Source of the DNA: a bacterium
GTDB lineage: Bacteria; Chlamydiota; Chlamydiia; Chlamydiales; 2-12-FULL-49-11
Direction of reading: 5' to 3'
Length of the DNA: 7,498 nt
NCBI GenBank assembly: GCA_022600215.1
Contig: JAHZKV010000121.1
Location: 1-7,498 of the forward strand
Below, piece by piece: positions 1-5,128 of the stretch; the first letter of the stretch is position 1; every line of letters begins with the position of its first letter. The notes beneath the pieces were generated by a model. It was not told the origin of the DNA, ran no database searches, and saw only the letters and a list, made by a program, of their open reading frames with translations. The translations under genes and the position numbers were made by a program.

Positions 1-116
1 AATTAAAAATTGAATTTGATGAGCCACAAAGAGCCGTTACTCCTGATCAATCTATTGTATTCTATTTAAACGATCTATGTTTAGGCGGAGCCTTAATAAA
101 GTCCACTTTATCATAA
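1..116 (+). CDS. mnmA: MnmA, tRNA-specific 2-thiouridylase, C-terminal end (partial)
   Basis: Only the last 37 codons are present, read from base 3 to the TAA at 114-116. The peptide contains FDEPQRAVTPDQSIVFY followed by LCLGGALI. This is the hallmark C-terminal beta-barrel signature of MnmA/TrmU, usually seen as FDEP..A.TPGQ..VFY....CLGGG.I. MnmA is a cytoplasmic ATP-dependent enzyme that puts sulfur on the wobble uridine (s2U34) of tRNAs for Lys, Glu and Gln, using persulfide sulfur relayed from a cysteine desulfurase. The catalytic PP-loop and active-site cysteines lie outside the window and cannot be judged. The usual G of TPGQ is D here and the third G of CLGGG is A, both tolerable changes. 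The next gene starts about 50 to 60 bases further on, in the same direction. Confidence 0.88.
   Translation, partial: LKIEFDEPQRAVTPDQSIVFYLNDLCLGGALIKSTLS
96..111. repeat. Short inverted repeat at the end of mnmA
   Basis: ATAAAG and CTTTAT face each other around a 4-base centre, making a 6-bp AT-only-plus-one-GC stem that ends just before the mnmA stop codon. No run of T follows directly. It could be a weak 3' stabilising or pausing hairpin, but the stem is too weak to call a terminator with confidence. Confidence 0.25.
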
Positions 117-158
117 TTATTTCTTTGCATTGCGTGAATCTCTCTCTTTTGCAAGAAT

Positions 159-163
159 AGAGG
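159..163 (+). promoter_or_regulatory. Ribosome binding site favouring the ATG at 174
   Basis: AGAGG lies 10 bases before ATG 174 and only 1 base before ATG 165. Ribosome spacing rules favour the second ATG, which removes MKN and puts the RDD motif two residues from the start. This is a spacing argument only. Confidence 0.4.
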
Positions 164-164
164 C

Positions 165-1100
165 ATGAAAAACATGAGATTATTAGCAAAAGCACTCGAT
201 TACACTCTTTTTTATACTTTTTTGTATATTCTAGACTTCCCTTTGCTAGTGAACTGCCTACTATTTCTTACTCTTCCCATCCTTTTTGCTCCTATAGAGG
301 CAGTGTTTTTATCCTTATTCAAAACGACCATAGGTAAATGGTTATGTGGACTATCTCTAAGTAAAAGAATCTCCATAAAAAAAGCGCTTACCTCCTCTCT
401 TAAAAAAGGTATTCTTACCCTCCCCCTATTCTTTCCACCGCTCAATATCTTCTTTTCTCGCTTCTACCTAAAAGAAACAGCTCCCCACTTTGAAAAAAGA
501 TGGCAAGTAGCTCCTGATGTAAGCCTCATCAAACGAAAAAGAAATAAGCACTTAAGAAATATCGCCATCTTGGCATGTAGCGCCTTTATGCTACACGCTT
601 TCTCCCCTATTTCTTACTCTTCCTTTACCAAAAAAGCATTCGACATAGAATCTTGGGTTGAGGTAAAAGATGATCACCTTAAATTCTCTGTATTCTTCCC
701 TGAAGAGCCAAAGATCTCTGGAAAAAAACTCGAAGTAAAAGAGCATAACACCACGCTAGATGTGAAAGAATATCACCATAAATCTCACGTCAACTACTCC
801 TTACAATCGACAAAAGTCCCAAGTACTTGGACCCTTCTTGGAAGTAAATATCTCTTAAATGCCCTTGGTAAACAAATAGAAACTCACCAAGGAAAATTCA
901 TCGAGTCTAAGATTGGCAAGCACGGAAAACATCCCGCTCTTCACTATCTTGTTCAAAACCATGACGGTGGGCAGACAAAAGGCGTGCTCATTCTTATTAA
1001 AAAGACGGTTTACCGACTAGAAGTTTCCGCAAAAAAGAATCTTTCCAAAGAAGAGCTGGAAATATCACAAAACTTTATTGATTCTTTTTCTCAGAACTAG
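165..1100 (+). CDS. RDD-family membrane protein with extra C-terminal domain
   Basis: The N-terminal part (about residues 4-105) looks like an RDD domain: R5-x2-A8-x3-D12 opens a first hydrophobic stretch (about 11-50), and TIGKWLCGL at 55-63 matches the usual TPGKxLxGL loop; a further hydrophobic stretch lies at 82-99. A second membrane segment sits near 132-150, after a basic loop (KRKRNKH). Residues from about 160 to 311 form a soluble, beta-rich-looking region with a pattern (FSVFFPEEP near its start, YRLEVSA and FIDSF near its end) found in several secreted or anchored bacterial domains of unknown role. RDD proteins are mostly uncharacterised; some are linked to ion transport or stress. 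An AGAGG at 159-163 is 1 base from the first ATG but 10 bases from ATG 174, so MRLLAKALD at 174 is the better start. The 3' end overlaps the minus-strand gene. Function unknown. Confidence 0.82.
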   Translation: MKNMRLLAKALDYTLFYTFLYILDFPLLVNCLLFLTLPILFAPIEAVFLSLFKTTIGKWLCGLSLSKRISIKKALTSSLKKGILTLPLFFPPLNIFFSRFYLKETAPHFEKRWQVAPDVSLIKRKRNKHLRNIAILACSAFMLHAFSPISYSSFTKKAFDIESWVEVKDDHLKFSVFFPEEPKISGKKLEVKEHNTTLDVKEYHHKSHVNYSLQSTKVPSTWTLLGSKYLLNALGKQIETHQGKFIESKIGKHGKHPALHYLVQNHDGGQTKGVLILIKKTVYRLEVSAKKNLSKEELEISQNFIDSFSQN

Positions 1101-1530
1101 CGTTGAGTTTTTGATAAACCCCAAGTCCTACTAACAACACCGTAGCCGTTAAGAATAAAAAGATTGGATAGATTAAGTTAGAAAGATCAGTCTTCAAACT
1201 CTCAATAGCAATAACTAGCCCTTCTAAAGAAAGAGCTGTCACAATGATAATAACAAATTTAGTAAATGCTCGCCTTGCTTCTGTGGGAGAGCGTTCATTA
1301 TCTTTAAGAACCTCTTCAATCATTAAATACTTTGAAACATCAATGACCGCTATCGAAAAAACAATCAAGGCCACATCATCCAACAACTTATAAATGGTAA
1401 AGGCATCCCCGGTAATATCCCAAAAAATCCCTACTATTGCTGCTGTAATAATCCATAAAGAGATCAGATACAGGCAAGCACACCCAACTGAATAGGCAAA
1501 ATTAGAAAGTATGCGAATAAATTTATCCAT
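1075..1530 (-). CDS. Conserved four-helix membrane protein of unknown function
   Basis: A 151-residue protein with four likely membrane segments (about 9-37, 49-71, 89-110 and 118-140) and a short polar C-terminal tail. The central stretch, with LLDDVALIVFSIAVIDVSKYL (residues 49-69), then IEEVLKDNERSPTEARRAFTKF and SLEGLVIAIE, resembles a family of small bacterial inner-membrane proteins that I recall from proteobacteria and environmental chlamydiae but for which I know no established function. The charged loop between helices 2 and 3 (EEVLKDNERSPTEARR) is the most conserved-looking part. The gene stands alone on the minus strand, its last 26 bp overlapping the tail of the RDD gene, and is divergent from the rluA-like gene. 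AAGG one base before the ATG is a poor ribosome binding site. Confidence 0.78.
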   Translation of the reverse strand: MDKFIRILSNFAYSVGCACLYLISLWIITAAIVGIFWDITGDAFTIYKLLDDVALIVFSIAVIDVSKYLMIEEVLKDNERSPTEARRAFTKFVIIIVTALSLEGLVIAIESLKTDLSNLIYPIFLFLTATVLLVGLGVYQKLNASSEKKNQ

Positions 1531-1547
1531 ACCTTGAGAACTACTAA

Positions 1548-1556
1548 TTTATATCA
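1548..1556 (-). promoter_or_regulatory. Extended -10 promoter for the minus-strand membrane gene
   Basis: Read on the minus strand, TGATATAAA fits an extended -10 element (TGn plus TATAAA). It would start RNA about 10 bases before the ATG at 1530. No good -35 lies 17 bases further up, but extended -10 promoters need less. A perfect TTGACA is present on the minus strand at 1561-1566, too close (7 bases) to serve this -10. Confidence 0.35.
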
Positions 1557-1559
1557 CTC

Positions 1560-1589
1560 TTGTCAAGGAATGATCTTTTGATTTATAAT
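1560..1589 (+). promoter_or_regulatory. Strong sigma-70-type promoter for the rluA-like gene
   Basis: TTGTCA at 1560-1565 (5 of 6 to the -35 consensus) and a perfect TATAAT at 1584-1589 are 18 bases apart. RNA would start near 1596, within a few bases of the ATG at 1599. The -35 hexamer sits in a 9-bp palindrome, CTTGTCAAG (1559-1567), in the divergent intergenic region, so a regulator site here is possible. Confidence 0.6.
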
Positions 1590-1598
1590 ACTCTCATT

Positions 1599-2426
1599 AT
1601 GATTCAATTAGAAACCATCACAGAGGAAAAAGAAGGGTTAACAACCTTGCTAGCAAAGCTTTATCCTGATGTGTCAAAAAACAAATTAAAAAATTTCTAT
1701 ACCAGTAAAAGAGTAATGCGAGGCGGTTTTTTAACGATAAAAGACACCCCATTAAAGATTGGAGAGAAAATCACCATCTTGAAAAAGCCTCAATTTCTTG
1801 GCGATCTACTCATTTACTATGTAGATAAAGATATTATTGTCCTAGAAAAGCCTGCCTACCTCTTGTCGGTAGATGCAGATAATTCACCAGGAAATAGCGT
1901 CCATGCATCGCTAAAGCGTCGCTATGGCTCTGTTTTCCCCGTACAAAGACTTGATCGTGAAACAACGGGAGTGATGGTATTTGCACTAAGTAGAGAGGCC
2001 AAAGAAGGCCTTAAAAAGCAATTTGAAGAAAAACTCGTAGAAAGAGAGTATGTCGCTATTGCTGAAGGCCTTTTGAAAGAGGATAAAGGAACTTGGAAAT
2101 CGTTTTTGCAAGAAGGTGGTGACAAAAAAATGCGCGTAGCAGGTCATGGCGTACTTGCAATCACCCACTTTGAAACAAAAAAAAGACTCAAAAAAGGAGC
2201 AACCTTCATCCGCTGCAAGCTGGAAACTGGAAAGAAAAACCAAATTCGCGTACATGCTGCACACGCAGGCCACCCTCTCCTTGGAGATAGCCGCTATGGG
2301 CATGGGAAAAAAGGGAAAACTCTCTTTTTACACGCCAATAAACTTGCCTTTTTCCACCCCATTCGAGAGAAGAAAATGCACTTTACCTCTCCTATCCCTA
2401 AAGAATTTCATACCCAAGTTTTTTGA
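1599..2426 (+). CDS. RluA-family pseudouridine synthase
   Basis: Converts specific uridines in rRNA (or tRNA) to pseudouridine, in the cytoplasm. From the ATG at 1599 the protein has 275 residues. Residues 1-67 look like a small S4-type RNA-binding region (KNKLKNFYTSKRV, then LKIGEKITI). The catalytic domain follows, with VLEKPAYLLSVDADN, then QRLDRETTG, whose aspartate (about residue 119) is the expected catalytic residue, and ETGKKNQIRVHAAHAGHPLLGDSRYG, the family's C-terminal signature. The histidine that usually precedes RLDR is glutamine here. An in-frame TTG at 1560 could extend the protein by 13 residues, but it lies inside the -35 element, so it cannot be on the transcript of that promoter. 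Substrate position cannot be told from sequence; RluA, RluC and RluD subtypes share these motifs. Confidence 0.9.
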   Translation: MIQLETITEEKEGLTTLLAKLYPDVSKNKLKNFYTSKRVMRGGFLTIKDTPLKIGEKITILKKPQFLGDLLIYYVDKDIIVLEKPAYLLSVDADNSPGNSVHASLKRRYGSVFPVQRLDRETTGVMVFALSREAKEGLKKQFEEKLVEREYVAIAEGLLKEDKGTWKSFLQEGGDKKMRVAGHGVLAITHFETKKRLKKGATFIRCKLETGKKNQIRVHAAHAGHPLLGDSRYGHGKKGKTLFLHANKLAFFHPIREKKMHFTSPIPKEFHTQVF

Positions 2427-2438
2427 CGCCCCAAAAAA

Positions 2439-2468
2439 AAAGAGAAAAACTCTTTGGAGCAGAGTTTT
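2439..2468 (+). repeat. Two mutually exclusive hairpins after the rluA-like gene
   Basis: AAAGAG (2439-2444) can pair with CTCTTT (2450-2455) around five A. Alternatively AAAACTCT (2446-2453) can pair with AGAGTTTT (2461-2468) around TTGGAGC. Both use the same CTCT, so only one can form. On the plus strand no T run follows, so termination is doubtful. On the minus strand the larger hairpin is followed by nine T, a classical terminator shape, though no minus-strand gene enters from the right. Confidence 0.4.
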
Positions 2469-2469
2469 C

Positions 2470-2498
2470 TTGACGCAATGGGCAAATATGCATACACT
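2470..2498 (+). promoter_or_regulatory. Possible promoter for the PspC-domain gene
   Basis: TTGACG (5 of 6) and TACACT (4 of 6) stand 17 bases apart. RNA would start near 2505, right at the ATG at 2507. The -35 begins where the hairpin region ends. The -10 is only fair. Confidence 0.35.
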
Positions 2499-2506
2499 AG
2501 ATGGGT

Positions 2507-2899
2507 ATGAAAAGGATTTATAGAGAAAGATTTGATAAAAAACTAGGTGGAGTTTGTGGAGGACTAGCCCAGTATTTCCAAATAGATTCCTCCATCGTCC
2601 GTATGCTTTTTATCACCCTCACCTTCCTTTCTGGTGGAATTTTACTCCTGGTATACTTTGCATGTAATTTTTTAATCCCTCTTGGCCCAAAGGCTTACGT
2701 GGTCGCTAATTATAAACGCCTCTACCGCTCAAGGAGAGATCGTCGAGTTTCTGGTATTCTTGGAGGTCTTGGGAAATACTTCAAAATTGACTCCAACATA
2801 TTACGTCTTATCTTTGTAGTCTTGTGCTTCTTCACTTCAGGCTTGTTAATAGTACTCTACATCACAGGTATTTACGTCATCCCCGAAGAACCTGCTTGA
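2507..2899 (+). CDS. Tandem PspC-domain membrane protein
   Basis: A 130-residue protein made of two PspC domains in a row. Copy 1 (about 2-59) reads KRIYRERFDKKLGGVCGGLA, then YFQID..IVR and a membrane helix ending FLIPLG. Copy 2 (about 69-128) reads KRLYRSRRDRRVSGILGGLG, then YFKIDSNILR and a helix ending YVIPEEP. PspC proteins act at the inner membrane; in enterobacteria PspC senses envelope stress and helps hold PspA, but many stand-alone PspC proteins have no known partner. No pspA or pspB lies nearby. ATG 2501 gives two extra residues (MG); I prefer ATG 2507 because MKRIYR matches the usual PspC beginning and the putative promoter starts RNA about there. Neither ATG has a good ribosome binding site. 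The next gene starts 30 bases after the stop. Confidence 0.87.
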   Translation: MKRIYRERFDKKLGGVCGGLAQYFQIDSSIVRMLFITLTFLSGGILLLVYFACNFLIPLGPKAYVVANYKRLYRSRRDRRVSGILGGLGKYFKIDSNILRLIFVVLCFFTSGLLIVLYITGIYVIPEEPA

Positions 2900-2929
2900 A
2901 CCAAAAGATCTTTTCCGTAGTGTGAAAGT

Positions 2930-4393
2930 ATGAAATATATACTTTCCATTGATGTGGGAACCTCTAATGTTCGAGTAATGCTAATCAATTCTCTTGGAGA
3001 AATGGTCGCAATTTCCCAAAAAAATCTTGTTACCCTCCATCCCTATCATGGCCATACTGAAATGAATCCAGAAAAAATCATTTCTTGCACAATGGATTGT
3101 GTAGAAAATGCTCTAATGAAAATTTCTGCAACAAAACAAGATATCCTTGGGATTGGTATCTCTAATGCTAGAGAAACCACTATTTTATGGGACAAAACTA
3201 CCGGCAAACCTTTATGGAATGCGATACTGTGGAACGATGTACGATCGAAAGACTTTTGCACGAAGCACCAAGATAAAGAAGAGATGATCCGTAAAAAAAC
3301 AGGACTCTTCTTAACATCTTATGGGTCTGCAACTAAAATACGATGGATCTTAAACCATGGGAACATCGAGAAAGTAGAAAATTGCCTTTTTGGAAATATT
3401 AACACCTATTTACTGTGGAAGCTAACAGAAGGAGAAGTTTTTGCAACTGATGCAACTAATGCAGCAAGAACCTTGCTCTATAATATCAATACTGGAGAAT
3501 GGGACGAAGAACTTCTTAACTTCTTTGAAATTCCCACAAGCATTCTCCCTAAAGTAAAGAGCAACTGTGAAGTCTATGGTTATACCTCTACGCAGTTTTT
3601 TGGTGCAAAGATCCCTATCTGTAGCATGATTGGAGATGCACAAAGTGCTCTTTTTGCTGCGGGGTGCCACGAGGAAGGCGAAGCACACCTCTCATTAGGT
3701 ACAGGTGGTTTCTTGCTCAAAAGTACAGGGAAAACAAGAAGCTACCCAAAAAGCCCCCTTGCAACCACTATCGCCTTACAAATGAAGGATGGCTCCCCTT
3801 CCTATTGTGAAGAAGGCTCGGTCTTATCTATTGGATCGGTGGTGGAGTGGCTAAAAACGCATATGGGAATTATTCGCTCCGCAAAAGAGATTGAAGGCCT
3901 TGCCTATTCTGTTCCTGACTCCTTCGGAGTCTATTTTGTTCCAACCATTCATGGTGGAGGAAAAAAAGATGGAGAAAATATGCGCGGCTCCTTTTTGGGG
4001 CTATCATCTAGCTCCAATATTGGTCACATATGCCGAGCAGTTCTTGAAGGCATTTCTTTTATGCTCTTTGATCTTTTTCAAAGCATGAAAAAAGAATCAG
4101 AAACCAAAAAACTCAAATGCTCTGGTGGTGTTTCTGAAAACATCTTTTTGATGCAAATGATTGCTAATTTGCTCAACGTAGAGATAGCTCGCTCCAGTAA
4201 CATCGAACTTTCTGCATATGGAGCTGCCTACCTTACCGGTATTTGTCTTGGAGTGTGGAAAGATAAAAAAGAAATTACCTCTCTATTTAGCTGTGATCGA
4301 GAATTCACCCCATCCATTTCCAAGGAAGATAAGGATAAAATGCTCGCTAACTGGAAAAAAGCCTTCTCCTCCACTAGATCTTTTTCTGATTGA
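2930..4393 (+). CDS. glpK: FGGY-family kinase, glycerol kinase-like
   Basis: Predicted to phosphorylate glycerol to glycerol 3-phosphate with ATP, in the cytoplasm. The 487 residues are near the family's usual 490-510. The first ATPase lobe begins SIDVGTSNVRVML (6-18); ISNARETTILWDKTTGKPLWNAILW (77-101) closely follows the GlpK wording. The residues that bind glycerol in E. coli GlpK (R83, E84, W103, Y135, D245) align with R81, E82, W101, Y131 and D236. LGTGGF (256-261) and SGGVSENIFLMQ (398-409) are ATP-lobe motifs. The loop before IPICSMIGDAQ lacks the GG..GGTR segment where fructose 1,6-bisphosphate inhibits E. coli GlpK, and the GLGAPYWDP region is replaced by HGGGKKDGEN (341-350). So the enzyme may escape that control, or may be a divergent paralogue with another polyol substrate. 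No glpF or glpD is next to it. The start has only a weak GAAAG before it. Confidence 0.8.
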   Translation: MKYILSIDVGTSNVRVMLINSLGEMVAISQKNLVTLHPYHGHTEMNPEKIISCTMDCVENALMKISATKQDILGIGISNARETTILWDKTTGKPLWNAILWNDVRSKDFCTKHQDKEEMIRKKTGLFLTSYGSATKIRWILNHGNIEKVENCLFGNINTYLLWKLTEGEVFATDATNAARTLLYNINTGEWDEELLNFFEIPTSILPKVKSNCEVYGYTSTQFFGAKIPICSMIGDAQSALFAAGCHEEGEAHLSLGTGGFLLKSTGKTRSYPKSPLATTIALQMKDGSPSYCEEGSVLSIGSVVEWLKTHMGIIRSAKEIEGLAYSVPDSFGVYFVPTIHGGGKKDGENMRGSFLGLSSSSNIGHICRAVLEGISFMLFDLFQSMKKESETKKLKCSGGVSENIFLMQMIANLLNVEIARSSNIELSAYGAAYLTGICLGVWKDKKEITSLFSCDREFTPSISKEDKDKMLANWKKAFSSTRSFSD

Positions 4394-4418
4394 TTTCTTC
4401 GTTTTTTTGAGCTATACT
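4390..4418 (+). promoter_or_regulatory. Sigma-70-type promoter for adk
   Basis: TTGATT (4 of 6) and TATACT (5 of 6) are exactly 17 bases apart. The -35 overlaps the stop codon of the kinase gene. RNA would start near 4425, leaving a 17-base leader that carries GAGGAG at 4431-4436, 5 bases before the ATG. Confidence 0.58.
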
Positions 4419-4441
4419 CTCTTTTTTTTTGAGGAGAAAGT

Positions 4442-5062
4442 ATGCATCTTATTTTAATTGGACCCCCAGGATCGGGAAAAGGAACCCAGGCAAAAAAAAT
4501 CGCTAAAGAATTTCATTTGGACCACATAAGCACAGGAGATCTCCTAAGAAATAACCCAGACCTTACAAAGGAACAAAAAGAACTGCTTAATTCAGGAAAG
4601 CTCATCCCTGATATGATGATGTTAGATATTGTAAAGGCAAGACTAAACAAATGCCATGGAAGAGGCTGGATACTTGATGGATACCCAAGAACTATTGCTC
4701 AAGCGCATTTGTTAGAAAATGCTCTAGAAGACGGCACGGTAAAAGTCCTCTACTTTACTCTAGATACGAAAGAGCTGGTCGATCGCATTACCGGAAGGCT
4801 AAGCTGCCCTGCGTGCGGCTCTGTTTTCCACAAAATCACAAGACCTCCAAAAAAAGACAACCTATGCGATAACTGCGGGGAACCTTTAATTCACCGAAAA
4901 GATGACACAGAAGAAGTGATCAAAAAAAGATTAGACACTTATTTTACCTACACCGATCCAGTAGTCAAATACTATCAAGATAAAAATAGGTTTTATAATA
5001 TTGCTTGCGGAAACAAGCACTCTATAGATGAAATATTTGAAACAATAAAAGATAAGTTGTAA
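4442..5062 (+). CDS. adk: Adenylate kinase, zinc-type LID
   Basis: Catalyses ATP + AMP to 2 ADP in the cytoplasm, balancing adenine nucleotides. The P-loop GPPGSGKGTQ is at 7-16, the AMP-binding STGDLLR at 30-36, DGYPRT at 79-84 and the LID start DRITGRL at 114-120. The LID holds C122-x2-C125 and C142-x2-C145, the four-cysteine zinc site found in many Gram-positive and some other adenylate kinases, absent from E. coli Adk. HRKDDTEEVIKKRL (151-164) supplies the usual catalytic arginines and the DD pair. The AMP-binding region is a few residues shorter than in E. coli (NNPDLTKEQ in place of a longer helix). At 206 residues it is near normal length. The start is firm: GAGGAG sits 5 bases upstream. 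It is followed by the nucleotide transporter, a sensible functional neighbour, but each has its own promoter. Confidence 0.96.
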   Translation: MHLILIGPPGSGKGTQAKKIAKEFHLDHISTGDLLRNNPDLTKEQKELLNSGKLIPDMMMLDIVKARLNKCHGRGWILDGYPRTIAQAHLLENALEDGTVKVLYFTLDTKELVDRITGRLSCPACGSVFHKITRPPKKDNLCDNCGEPLIHRKDDTEEVIKKRLDTYFTYTDPVVKYYQDKNRFYNIACGNKHSIDEIFETIKDKL

Positions 5063-5078
5063 TAATAAGAGACTCTGA

Positions 5079-5107
5079 TTGCATCTAAATTCCTATTTTG
5101 CTAAAAT
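5079..5107 (+). promoter_or_regulatory. Sigma-70-type promoter for the nucleotide transporter
   Basis: TTGCAT (4 of 6) and TAAAAT (5 of 6) are 17 bases apart in the adk-NTT gap. RNA would start near 5114. A second TAAAAT lies directly before the ATG (5123-5128). The stretch TATTTTGC (5094-5101) can pair with GTAAAATA (5122-5129, including the A of the ATG) in readthrough RNA from adk. Confidence 0.55.
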
Positions 5108-5128
5108 TTTAAAAATTTGGGGTAAAAT

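Noticed and set aside
130..158. Promoter-like TTGCGT-17-AAGAAT before the RDD gene
   Set aside because: Only 3 of 6 and 4 of 6 matches in AT-rich sequence; it would also place the RNA start on top of the AGAGG ribosome site.
819..830. Perfect 12-bp palindrome CCAAGTACTTGG
   Set aside because: It lies within coding sequence of the RDD protein and has no partner site or T run; likely chance.
1560..1598. TTG start extending the rluA-like protein by 13 residues
   Set aside because: The TTG is the first part of a good -35 element, and the extension (SRNDLLIYNTLI) has no family resemblance. ATG 1599 is preferred.
2146..2523. Open frame overlapping the end of the rluA-like gene, plus strand
   Set aside because: It is a shadow of the rluA-like gene in another frame, with no recognisable domain and no ribosome site.
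3046..3688. Minus-strand open frames inside the kinase gene
   Set aside because: Low-complexity shadows of a well supported plus-strand gene, with no family likeness.
4396..4430. T-rich stretch between the kinase gene and adk as a terminator
   Set aside because: No convincing stem precedes the T runs, and the region is better explained by the adk promoter.
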